From positions 152,844-216,843 of the forward strand of contig NZ_BBLW01000008.1 in the NCBI RefSeq assembly GCF_000971135.1: a stretch of 64,000 nt of DNA, written 5' to 3'. This DNA is from Demequina phytophila. Lineage in GTDB: Bacteria; Actinomycetota; Actinomycetes; Actinomycetales; Demequinaceae. Under the pieces are notes generated by a model. The model searched no databases. It was not told the DNA's origin and saw only the letters and a list, made by a program, of their open reading frames with translations. How positions within the stretch are numbered: position 1 is the stretch's first letter; every line of letters starts with the position of its first letter. The position numbers and the translations under genes were made by a program. This document shows positions 57,136-64,000 of this stretch, one piece after another.

Positions 57136-57543
57136 CTAGTCACGTAGCGCCGGAGGCACGAGGACCCGCGGCCTCCCGAAGAGACAAGGCGCGGAAAACA
57201 GGACAAGGTTCAATGCGATGAGGCCGAGACATAGAAGGACCACCGCGCCAGCAGCATCGGGCATGTCGGGATCGGTAACACCGCGAGCGTAGCCAAGAAC
57301 CAACGGGGAACTCGCGCCTGCCGCGCACAGCACCACGGGCGCGAGCGTGAATACCCCCTGCGGGTACGAGCGTGACATCCGCCCGCCCGCACTCTCGCCA
57401 TAGCCCTTGACAAGCCGCTCCCGGTAACCCGCCCAATAGCGAGAGTCGTTCCACCGACGCGCAAAGAGGATGGCCGCCCAGCACCACCCGGCGAACATCA
57501 GCACGGTCGCGACAAGCGAGATGATCGCAGTTGACTGACTCAT
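57136..57543 (-). CDS. small membrane protein, unknown function
   Basis: 135 aa with about three hydrophobic helices: AIISLVATVLMFAGWCWAAI, VFTLAPVVLCAAGASSPLVL and AVVLLCLGLIALNLVLFSA. A short basic loop (YRERLVKGYGES) lies between the first two. No family is recognised. An ATG four codons upstream (57553-57555) is an alternative start. It converges on the rep pair. Confidence 0.55.
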   Translation of the reverse strand: MSQSTAIISLVATVLMFAGWCWAAILFARRWNDSRYWAGYRERLVKGYGESAGGRMSRSYPQGVFTLAPVVLCAAGASSPLVLGYARGVTDPDMPDAAGAVVLLCLGLIALNLVLFSAPCLFGRPRVLVPPALRD

Positions 57544-57776
57544 GAATCTAGGCATCCTCAGGGATGGTCTCGGGCGTGGGTTCTGCCTTGGTGCCCGACC
57601 CTACGGGACATGGCATCCAAGCGGAGACGGCGCACTCACCGGACGCTACGGTCGATCGCCGAGGGCGTTCGCGGAGTGAGTAGATGCCATCCTCAGGCGA
57701 CTGGGAGTTGCCGTCACCAAGTTGCGGGAGTCGCGTAGCGGATGCGCGCGACTGCGCACGGGACATCCGGTGGGGA

Positions 57777-58199
57777 TCAGCCGCCACCTAGGTGGGGCGA
57801 GTGCCGCCAGAATGTGTCCCGCCACCAGTAGAGCTCAGCGAGATCGTCGGGCCATGCGGCGGTGCGATCGATCGCGGTCTCGAAGTTGTCGATGCGGTCG
57901 TCGATCGGTCGCCAGCCGGGATCGAGTGGCTCCGAAGGGCGCGCCGCTCGCACCTTGTCCGTGTAGTCCGGGTGCACCGCACCCCACTCCACATACGATC
58001 GCTGCGCGTGAAGAAGCGACACGCCATTGGCACCGTCGGAACTCCACGGCCAGCGCAGCTGGTCAGGGTCGTCCTCCCAGAAGCACACAGGGCACAGCTC
58101 GTACAGTCCCGGCTCGTCCAGGACTCGGTGCCCGCAACACGGACACGGGAAATCATGTGTGCGCGGGACTGCGCCGACGCGCGTCCATGGCCACTTCAT
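57777..58199 (-). CDS. CPCC-type cysteine-rich protein
   Basis: 140 aa. FPCPCCGHRVLDEPGLYELC followed by PVCFWEDDPDQLRW is the Cys-rich CPCC family motif and probably binds zinc. The rest includes GVSLLHAQRSYVEWGAVHPD. Such proteins are found near polymorphic toxin loci, where they may act in immunity, but that role is not established here. The ATG overlaps the upstream stop (ATGA), so it is read with the preceding membrane protein. Confidence 0.8.
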   Translation of the reverse strand: MKWPWTRVGAVPRTHDFPCPCCGHRVLDEPGLYELCPVCFWEDDPDQLRWPWSSDGANGVSLLHAQRSYVEWGAVHPDYTDKVRAARPSEPLDPGWRPIDDRIDNFETAIDRTAAWPDDLAELYWWRDTFWRHSPHLGGG

Positions 58200-58741
58200 C
58201 GCACCGTGCTCGCATTCGAACGGGTGATCGTGACGGACCATCGGCCTGTCGCCGCTGTCAGATCGTCCAGTACCGAGTCGAGCATCTCGCGGTGCACGGC
58301 CACCGTGACTGATCCTCGCCCACCATGCGCCGGCGCGATACGCAGACTCGCCGATCGGCGGTGAGCGAACCGAGGGTCGTCTGCCACCGTCAGCGTCCCG
58401 CCAACAGGCACCGTGCAAGTGCTCCACAGGTACGGGCCGGCTGGTGCCGCGATCGTGACCTCGCCGCCAGTCTCCCGGAACCGCAGCACCGGTATGCGGA
58501 GCGCGGCTTGAAGCACGCGCACGGTCGCCATCGCGAGGAACATGAGCCCCAAAATGCCGAAGATTACGATCGCGGCCACGGCCTTCGACCGCAGCCCATC
58601 GCCGCCGTTCGACGAGTCCGCGATAACCCAGGCCACGACGGCGGAGCCAACCCAGAACGCACCGAACAGCACCAAACCCCAAGACGCGCGCCGCAACTCC
58701 AGGCCCACGTGCGCCGTGCGATAAGAAACTGCTTGGCTCAT
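58196..58741 (-). CDS. two-helix membrane protein, unknown function
   Basis: 181 aa. The N-terminus has two transmembrane helices (ASWGLVLFGAFWVGSAVVAW and AVAAIVIFGILGLMFLAMAT). The remainder is a soluble beta-rich domain (VLRFRETGGEVTIAAPAGPY). No family is recognised. It forms an overlapping pair with the CPCC gene. The ATG at 58739-58741 was chosen; a TTG four codons upstream is possible. Confidence 0.6.
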   Translation of the reverse strand: MSQAVSYRTAHVGLELRRASWGLVLFGAFWVGSAVVAWVIADSSNGGDGLRSKAVAAIVIFGILGLMFLAMATVRVLQAALRIPVLRFRETGGEVTIAAPAGPYLWSTCTVPVGGTLTVADDPRFAHRRSASLRIAPAHGGRGSVTVAVHREMLDSVLDDLTAATGRWSVTITRSNASTVR

Positions 58742-58784
58742 CGTCCTACTCAACTCGTCTTTCGTGACTGGGATCAGACGGACC

Positions 58785-58877
58785 TACTATCAGCGGCGGC
58801 CCCAAGAGCGACTCGGAGGGTTGACCCCCGTCGAGTTCGAGACCACCACGAGATCCGCCGTGCAACTCGCAGCCTAA
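58785..58877 (+). pseudogene. IS3-family transposase C-terminal remnant
   Basis: 31 codons only: YYQRRPQERLGGLTPVEFET through AVQLAA and a stop. This is the universal C-terminal IS3 OrfB block (YN-RR---LG-LTPVEFE). All catalytic residues are missing. It is a different element from the remnant at 41917. Confidence 0.7.
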
Positions 58878-59330
58878 ACTCCGACCGTCACCTGTTCGTT
58901 CACCACGCGCTATCGACACACAGCGTCGCGACGGATCGGCGACGCCCAAGGCCGCCTCGCGCGATGGAACTCCCACGCGGTGAGCCAGCTGCCACATGAC
59001 GTGCGTCGGCTCCCTCAGCCGCCACGTTCACAGGCTCGCGCAGGCCAACACATAGCGGCCGCACAGCGGCGAGGAGACCGACCGGACGAACTGGCTTCGG
59101 CACCCAGATGCTGAACCGGAACTACACATTGAACCTGAACTCGACCGCATCGCGGTCCTTCATCTCGCACGCGTCGACGCGTTCCCGAGTCGCGAAGCGT
59201 CTCGCGCGCAGGCTCGGGGCGGTGCGGCACGGCGGTCTGTGGGACTGGCCGCCATTTCGCAGCTCGCGAGCGCGCGGGGCCGTGCGCGCATACCAGCGCA
59301 CGCCAGAGCACTGCCAGAACATGCGGGACG
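58878..59330. other. gene-free stretch after the IS3 remnant
   Basis: About 450 bp in which I see no supported gene, repeat or RNA. It is probably decayed insertion DNA. Confidence 0.35.
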
Positions 59331-60452
59331 CTAGGTCGACACCTCCCGCCAGTCCTCGCGTTCCGGCCACGGCGCACCCACGCTCACGGGGTAGAACTTG
59401 ACGCTATCGACGAAGATCCCGAACGGTTTGCGTGCCCGCACCACGGTCCATTCCGGATCGGGCTTCTCGCGCACGACGATCGCGTCGCGCGCAGCCAGCA
59501 CCTCAACGATTCTTGTCAGGGTTCTCGGCGTCAGACCGGTGAGCGCGACAAGTTGCCGCATCGACAAGGCCGGCAGGCCGACAATGAGATCAAGCACGCG
59601 TTCCTGAGTTCGAGTCAGCTCGTTCTTTCGGGTGCGCGCCGAACCGCCCTCCCTCGACACGACACGCGCCGCGGACTCGACGTAGTAGCCCGCGGCGTGG
59701 GTGGCGTGCGCGATGGCCTTGAAGTACGCGTTCATCGCGGCGTCGAGGCGCGCCGCGTCGGCCGAGCCGGGGCCGACAAGCGCGTGCGCGATCGTGTCCC
59801 ACGAGCCTGGCGCCGCGAGAAGACCCATCGACACCGGCGGAAAGCGGAGGTCAACGCAGCCCCCAGCCCGGGCGAGCACCGCCAGGCCGAGGTGGCGCGC
59901 GAGGATTCCCGTGCAGGGGTCTTCTGGCGCGCTGGCTGCCACGACCATGGTCGCGATCGCGGCCTGCACCATTGGCGGCACACGACGGTCCTTGAGTGCG
60001 CGAACGATCTCCGGAACGAACGCCGTCGACCGGATCGGGGAACCCGTCTGCCGGAACACCGACCTCTGGCCTCTCACCACGCTGCCGACAACCGCCCACT
60101 CGTTGTCGTCCCAGCGGGCGACGTGTTGCGGCGTCAGTCCGACTAGCGCCTGGAGACCGCCAGCGGCGGCCGTCGCCGCGTCGTCCATGTCCAACGCGTA
60201 CTCGCGCCGAACGAACGCATCGCGGAACTTGCGGACATTCACTTCGCCGAACCCAATCGTCGCGGAGGCGACCGCCTCGTGCGTCGCGATGGCCCACGTG
60301 CCCGCATCACTGAAAAGGCCCCTGTGGACGCCGTCGAGATAGCCAATCGACCGTGACGCCTCGCTCATCGCGGCCCAGGTCGGATCCGACAATGTGACTG
60401 CCACCTCTGAAGGCAACAGCGGCGACGCCAGCGGCCTCACCGCCGTTCTCAC
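59331..60452 (-). CDS. degenerate Fic-fold protein with C-terminal winged helix
   Basis: 373 aa. The layout follows Fic proteins: an N-terminal helical region (MSEASRSIGYLDGV), FRQTGSPIRSTAFVPEIVRA matching the Fic -G-I---FVPP- segment, and PPMVQAAIATMVVAA matching the helix before the active site. The AMPylation motif HPFx(D/E)GN(G/K)R is replaced at about 174-186 by SAPEDPCTGILAR. The C-terminus (280-330) is a MarR-like winged helix (LSMRQLVALTGLTPRTLTRI). It is probably catalytically dead and may be a regulator. The GTG start overlaps the upstream stop (GTGA). Confidence 0.6.
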   Translation of the reverse strand: MRTAVRPLASPLLPSEVAVTLSDPTWAAMSEASRSIGYLDGVHRGLFSDAGTWAIATHEAVASATIGFGEVNVRKFRDAFVRREYALDMDDAATAAAGGLQALVGLTPQHVARWDDNEWAVVGSVVRGQRSVFRQTGSPIRSTAFVPEIVRALKDRRVPPMVQAAIATMVVAASAPEDPCTGILARHLGLAVLARAGGCVDLRFPPVSMGLLAAPGSWDTIAHALVGPGSADAARLDAAMNAYFKAIAHATHAAGYYVESAARVVSREGGSARTRKNELTRTQERVLDLIVGLPALSMRQLVALTGLTPRTLTRIVEVLAARDAIVVREKPDPEWTVVRARKPFGIFVDSVKFYPVSVGAPWPEREDWREVST

Positions 60453-60988
60453 GGGGTCTCACCCGACGGGGACGACGTACCCGGGACACCGAGCGCGCGC
60501 TCGAGAGCGAGCCGGCCCCCAAGGATGTACTGGTTCTTCAAACGTGTCACCGAGTTGGTGTGAAGCTGGAGGTCCTCGGCTGCGGCCACGATAGTCAAGC
60601 GGCCCGCGAGCACCTCCTCGACAGCAAAGACCATTGTCTCGCGTGTCCGACGACGCTCGTCGGGCTGACGCTGCGAGCCAACAAGAGCCCGCCGCCCACC
60701 CTCGACGAACGCCACCACGTGACTCCCCAGCACGTTGACCTCAAAGCGCGATGGATGATTCTGTCGGCCGGCAAGGACACCAAGAAGCGCCTCAACGCGG
60801 GCACTGCCGCCTGTGGCCTCCGCGTAGGTCACATGAGCGCGGCTCGACAGGAGTGCCCCTGCAGTCAGGCCGCCCGCGCCCGTGCGAGGTTGCTCTCGCC
60901 GCGCTGCTGCACCGGTCGCGAGTGAGGACCTCGCGCCCCCAGTTGCGACCACGTCGTCCGTGGACCTCGACCCGATCGACCACAACAT
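60449..60988 (-). CDS. helix-turn-helix protein, operon partner of the Fic-like gene
   Basis: 179 aa. The C-terminus has a homeodomain-like HTH (VLAGRLTIVAAAEDLQLHTN then SVTRLKNQYILGGRLALERA), as in IS481-type and KorB-like DNA-binding domains. The middle (RFEVNVLGSHVVAFVEGG) is unrecognised. A strong GGAGGTG lies 7 nt before the ATG at 60986-60988. GTGA overlap with the Fic-like gene makes a two-gene unit. Confidence 0.6.
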   Translation of the reverse strand: MLWSIGSRSTDDVVATGGARSSLATGAAARREQPRTGAGGLTAGALLSSRAHVTYAEATGGSARVEALLGVLAGRQNHPSRFEVNVLGSHVVAFVEGGRRALVGSQRQPDERRRTRETMVFAVEEVLAGRLTIVAAAEDLQLHTNSVTRLKNQYILGGRLALERALGVPGTSSPSGETP

Positions 60989-61308
60989 CAAGGACACCTC
61001 CAGCGGTTGCCGGGCCACACACGGGCCCGAAGGGCACGTTGCCCGCCGTGAAGGTATCCACACGGCCCAGAACGCCCAACATCCAGAGGCACCCCGAGCG
61101 GCGACCGGCCCGGGCTTCGACGAGCGGCGCGCATCTCAGGCACCGCTGACGCACGAAAACGCCCCCTCGATCCCACCGGAGCGGGAGAGGGGGCGTGTCC
61201 GCACTCGCCTCAGCGAGCCGTCGGGGCTAGGTTGAGACTGTCCTGAATCGCACGCGAATTGCATGAGCCGTTCGCCGCGCTTTCAGGTCAGAAGCAAAAC
61301 CCCTGGTA
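60989..61308. other. island right-end non-coding region
   Basis: 320 bp between the HTH operon and attR. It holds the terminator at 61157-61195 and the GCAAAACCCCTGGT motif at 61294-61307. No gene is supported. The integrase arm sites are expected here. Confidence 0.45.
61157..61195 (-). terminator. element-borne terminator downstream of bS22
   Basis: Arms CGCCCCCTC (61160-61168) and GAGGGGGCG (61187-61195). On the minus strand the hairpin is followed by TTTTC. It lies ~115 bp downstream of the bS22 stop inside the island and would replace the terminator stranded at attL. It could also stop transcription leaving the host gene from entering the island. Confidence 0.65.
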
Positions 61309-61364
61309 TTACTTCTTGTTGCGGCGCTGGTGGCGCGTCTTGCGAAGCAGCTTGCGGTGCTTCT
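61309..61364. repeat. attR: 56-bp direct repeat within bS22
   Basis: Identical to attL at 38770-38825. It is the functional 3' end of the bS22 gene, supplied by the element. Confidence 0.95.
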
Positions 61365-61407
61365 TCTTCGACATACGCTTGCGGCGCTTCTTGATGATGG
61401 AACCCAC
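61309..61407 (-). CDS. ribosomal small-subunit protein bS22 (COX24/AURKAIP1-like)
   Basis: A 32-aa, extremely basic protein: MGSIIKKRRKRMSKKKHRKL then LRKTRHQRRNKK. It matches the actinobacterial bS22 (AURKAIP1/COX24 domain) protein of the 30S subunit. It starts with GTG after GAGGTAGG. Its last 18 codons are the attachment site of the island, yet the sequence is preserved. It lies downstream of the BldC-like HTH gene, the usual actinobacterial synteny. Confidence 0.93.
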   Translation of the reverse strand: MGSIIKKRRKRMSKKKHRKLLRKTRHQRRNKK

Positions 61408-61494
61408 GGAACCTACCTCGTTCTTTGACACTAAGTGCGAGGCGTGCCGTAGCACGCCAGCGTCCAGGCCGCGCTGGACGCGACAGACAAGGAC

Positions 61495-61728
61495 CTAGCC
61501 TACCGTGCCGGTGCCCTTGTCGTCATCTTCGAGGATGTACCCGCCCGCAAGAGCGGCCTGCTCCATGAACTGCTCGACCGCCTGCTGGGGGACGCGGAAC
61601 GACCGCCCGAAGCGCACGGCGGGCAGCTCGCCCGAGTGCACCCAGCGGTACACCGTCATGCGCGACACCCTCACCATCTCTGCCACCTCGGCGACCGTGA
61701 GAAAGGTGGTGCGTGGCGATTCGGCCAT
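61495..61728 (-). CDS. BldC-like helix-turn-helix DNA-binding protein
   Basis: 77 aa. FLTVAEVAEMVRVSRMTVYR then WVHSGELPAVRFGRSFRVPQ is the excisionase/BldC-type winged helix. The tail is acidic (GGYILEDDDKG). This gene is conserved next to bS22 in actinobacteria, so it is a chromosomal regulator and not part of the island. The ATG at 61726-61728 is preferred over an upstream GTG/ATG because GGACGAG precedes it. Confidence 0.85.
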   Translation of the reverse strand: MAESPRTTFLTVAEVAEMVRVSRMTVYRWVHSGELPAVRFGRSFRVPQQAVEQFMEQAALAGGYILEDDDKGTGTVG

Positions 61729-61903
61729 GTTGTCTCGTCCCTCTCGAAGCGTCCTGCGCATTCATCGGCCGGATGCTCTCTCAACTGTAGGGGCAGAAGT
61801 GACCATTGTGAAGTGTGGGGAACCTGCCGAAGATGGTGGTGGGGGATAGGCTCGCGCGCGGGGCATCAAGCAGGGCGGACACGCCCCGGCGGTGAGGAGA
61901 TCG

Positions 61904-63274
61904 ATGGCCAGCCTGCGCACGGCTCGCGACGTTGTCGGCGAGTGGTTCGACCGCGTCGCGCTCGAGTCGCCGGCACGCCTCACCCTCGGCGCGTTCGCCC
62001 TCACGATCCTGCTGTTCACGGGGCTGCTCAAGCTTCCGTTCGCGACCGCGGACGGCAAGTCGGCGCCGTTCATCGACGCGCTGTTCATCGCCACCTCCGC
62101 GGTCTGCGTCACCGGCCTCAGCACCGTCGACACGGGCACCTACTGGTCGCCGTGGGGACTCGCGATCATCGGCCTCGCGATCAAGGTCGGCGGCCTCGGG
62201 ATCATGACGCTCGCGTCGCTCGCAGGCCTCGCGGTGTCGCGGCGCCTGGGCCTCACGCAGCGCATCCTCGCCGCGGGCGAGTCGCGGGCCTCGGGGCTGG
62301 GCGACCTCGGCTCGCTGCTGCGGACGGTGGTGATCGTGTCGACCACGGTCGAGCTCACCATCGCGGCGATCCTCATCCCGCGCTTCCTCACCCTCGACTA
62401 CGGCTGGGCCAAGTCGGTCGGGTACTCGCTGTTCTACGGCGTCTCGGCGTTCAACAACGCCGGCTTCAGCCCCGACCCCGTGGGCCTCTACCCGTATGCG
62501 AAGGACCTGTGGATGCTGGTGCCCATCGGGCTCGGAGTGTTCATCGGCGCGCTCGGCTACCCGGTCTACCTCAACCTCCTACGCGAGCGCCGCCCGTCCC
62601 GGTGGACGCTGCACACCAAGCTCACGCTCGTCACCATCGCGGTGCTCGCGTTCATCTCCGCGTCCTTCCTCGCGGTGTTCGAGTGGACCAACCCGCTCAC
62701 GCTCGGCGACCACTCCGCCGGGTCGACCATCGGCAACGTGTTCTTCCAGTCGATCAACCAGAGATCGGGCGGCTTCGCGTCCTTCGATGTGGGGCTCGCT
62801 CGCGAGCAGACCTGGCTGCTCGAGGACGTCCTCATGTTCATCGGCGGAGGCTCGGGGTCCACGGCGGGCGGCATCCGCGTCACCACCATCGCCGTGCTGG
62901 TCCTCGCGGCGTGGGCGGAGGCCCGCGGCCGTCGCGACATGGAGGCCTTCGGCAAGCGCATCGGCACCGAGGTCCTGCGCGTCGCGGTCTCGATCACCCT
63001 CATGGGCCTGTTCGTGGTGATCGTCGCGACCGGCATCTTCATGTGGCAGACCGACATCCCGCTCGACCGCTCGCTGTACGAGGTGGTGTCCGCGTATGCC
63101 ACGTGCGGCCTGTCGACCGGCATCACGGGCGACATCGACACCGATGCGAAGATGACGTTGATCATCACCATGTACCTGGGCCGCGTGGGCTCGCTCACGC
63201 TGGCCTCCGCCCTCATGCTCAACCGTCAGCGCCGGGTCATCCGGTACCCGTCAGAAAGGCCGATCATTGGCTAG
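61904..63274 (+). CDS. potassium uptake protein TrkH/KtrB
   Basis: A 456-aa membrane channel-like K+ transporter subunit. The four selectivity-filter loops are seen: TSAVCVTGLSTVDTG, GVSAFNNAGFSPD, QSINQRSGGFASFD and YATCGLSTGITG. GAGGAG sits before the ATG at 61904. It pairs with the RCK regulator downstream, whose TTG start overlaps the stop. Confidence 0.93.
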   Translation: MASLRTARDVVGEWFDRVALESPARLTLGAFALTILLFTGLLKLPFATADGKSAPFIDALFIATSAVCVTGLSTVDTGTYWSPWGLAIIGLAIKVGGLGIMTLASLAGLAVSRRLGLTQRILAAGESRASGLGDLGSLLRTVVIVSTTVELTIAAILIPRFLTLDYGWAKSVGYSLFYGVSAFNNAGFSPDPVGLYPYAKDLWMLVPIGLGVFIGALGYPVYLNLLRERRPSRWTLHTKLTLVTIAVLAFISASFLAVFEWTNPLTLGDHSAGSTIGNVFFQSINQRSGGFASFDVGLAREQTWLLEDVLMFIGGGSGSTAGGIRVTTIAVLVLAAWAEARGRRDMEAFGKRIGTEVLRVAVSITLMGLFVVIVATGIFMWQTDIPLDRSLYEVVSAYATCGLSTGITGDIDTDAKMTLIITMYLGRVGSLTLASALMLNRQRRVIRYPSERPIIG

Positions 63275-63932
63275 CAACGACTCGTCCCGCGCCGGCGTCC
63301 TGGTGTTCGGGCTCGGCCGGTTCGGCTCCGCGATCGCGGACACGCTCGACAACATGGATGTCGAGGTGCTGGGCGTCGAGCGCGACCCCGCCGTGGTCGA
63401 GCGCTGGTCCAAGCGCATCCCGTGCGTCGAAGCCGACGGCGCGGACCCGCGCGCGCTCGAGCAGATCGGCGCCGCGGACTTCGCCGCCGCCGTCGTGGGC
63501 GTCGGCACCTCGCTCGAGGCGTCCGTGCTCATCACGGGCAACCTGGTCGACGTGGGCGTGCCCGAGATCTGGGCGAAGGCCACCTCCACCGAGCACAAGC
63601 GCATCCTCGAGCGCATCGGCGCGCACCACGTGGTCCTGCCCGAGGCCGAGGCCGGCGCCCGCATCGCCCACTCCGTCGGCGGCAACATGCTCGACTACAT
63701 CGAGGTCGAGGACGGCTTCACCGTCGTGAAGATGCGCGCCCCCAAGGAGACGCACCACTTCACCCTCGACAAGCTCAACCTCCAGGCGAACTACGGCGTC
63801 CACGTCATCGGCGTCAAGCGCGCGGGCGAGGAGTTCGAGTACGCCAGCCCCGACACCGTGGTGGGCCCCGAGGACCTGCTGGTGGTCGCCGGCGAGGGCG
63901 AGCTGCTCGAGCGCTTCTCCCAGCGCCCGTAG
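63267..63932 (+). CDS. potassium uptake regulatory protein TrkA/KtrA (RCK)
   Basis: A 221-aa cytoplasmic RCK protein gating the K+ channel. The N-terminal nucleotide-binding Rossmann motif is VFGLGRFGSAIADTLDNM. It is followed by GVERDPAVVERW and a RCK_C domain (VVKMRAPKETHHFTLDKLNL). The TTG start overlaps the trkH stop by 8 nt. Confidence 0.92.
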   Translation: MASNDSSRAGVLVFGLGRFGSAIADTLDNMDVEVLGVERDPAVVERWSKRIPCVEADGADPRALEQIGAADFAAAVVGVGTSLEASVLITGNLVDVGVPEIWAKATSTEHKRILERIGAHHVVLPEAEAGARIAHSVGGNMLDYIEVEDGFTVVKMRAPKETHHFTLDKLNLQANYGVHVIGVKRAGEEFEYASPDTVVGPEDLLVVAGEGELLERFSQRP

Positions 63933-64000
63933 CCCCCGCGCGCGCGATTCGCTGCGCACGGTCCCCGCGGCGACACGCCGCGTGCGAGGGGACGATGCCC

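Larger units (their letters stand above)
38770..61364. mobile_element. integrated genomic island inserted in the bS22 gene
   Basis: Exact 56-bp direct repeats at 38770-38825 and 61309-61364 bound the element; excision would remove 22,539 bp. The repeats are the last 18 codons (the first partial) and stop of the bS22 gene. Inside are a tyrosine integrase next to attL, excisionase-like HTH genes, a serine recombinase, a rolling-circle Rep, three IS types and polymorphic-toxin cargo. I found no FtsK/TraB-type transfer ATPase, relaxase or type IV secretion genes. Base use is less GC-biased than the flanks, especially in the toxin region. This fits an AICE-like or plasmid-derived element without a transfer module. 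Confidence 0.9.

Noticed and set aside
58746..58997. Minus-strand 83-codon frame over the IS3 remnant
   Set aside because: The plus-strand frame at 58785-58877 matches the conserved IS3 C-terminal block, so the minus frame is its shadow.
38770..61364. CRISPR array, tRNA or prophage structural genes in the island
   Set aside because: No regularly spaced repeats, no tRNA-like cloverleaf at the att sites, and no capsid, portal, terminase or tail genes were seen.

Overview
The window is high-GC DNA from an actinobacterium. The split nuo operon, the menaquinone pathway, ResB/ResC/CcdA cytochrome c maturation, and a bS22 gene beside a BldC-like HTH gene all fit Actinomycetota. The closest guess is Micrococcales (Demequinaceae or Cellulomonadaceae-like), but I could not run a phylogeny. 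Genes are tightly packed, with many 1-4 nt stop/start overlaps (ATGA, GTGA, TGATG).

Positions 1-38.7 kb are core chromosome, dominated by respiration. A leftward nuo operon (nuoA to nuoJ, the last cut by the window edge) is followed by menaquinone genes: a geranylgeranyl-reductase/MenJ-like protein, menF, menD, menC, menB, menE and menA. They are interspersed with an alditol oxidase, a methyltransferase, a sirtuin, a secreted metalloprotease and a DUF3048 lipoprotein. Next comes a sugar module: a GH3 glycosidase, an ABC importer and a divergent LacI regulator, with a perfect 20-bp palindromic operator between them. A thiol/heme block follows (ResA, CcdA, ResB, CcsB, a GT4 glycosyltransferase), then a phosphatase, a glutaredoxin-like protein and a HAD hydrolase. 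Three short dispersed repeat types and one over-represented nonamer run through this core DNA.

Positions 38,770-61,364 are a genomic island integrated into the 3' end of the bS22 ribosomal protein gene. Exact 56-bp direct repeats (38770-38825 and 61309-61364) mark its ends. The element carries a tyrosine integrase, excisionase-like HTH proteins, a serine recombinase and a rolling-circle Rep. I see no transfer ATPase, so it looks like an AICE-type or plasmid-type element without a conjugation module. It restores the bS22 coding sequence and also appears to supply a new terminator.

The main cargo is a leftward polymorphic-toxin operon. A 2260-aa secreted RHS/YD-repeat protein ends in a variable ~93-aa putative toxin. 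Overlapping genes follow it: a putative immunity protein, a small signal-peptide-bearing 'mini-effector' with a YD-like motif and its own toxin-like C-terminus, and another acidic immunity-like protein. A second mini-effector has been destroyed by a nest of insertion sequences. IS481 (TSD ACTAGG) landed across its start, IS21 (TSD GAAGG) landed inside IS481, and an IS3 remnant cut off its 3' part. The right part of the island holds small membrane and CPCC proteins and a two-gene operon whose second product looks like a Fic-fold protein with a destroyed active site plus a winged helix.

Positions 61.4-64 kb return to core: bS22, a BldC-like HTH protein, and a TrkH/TrkA (KtrB/KtrA) potassium uptake pair.
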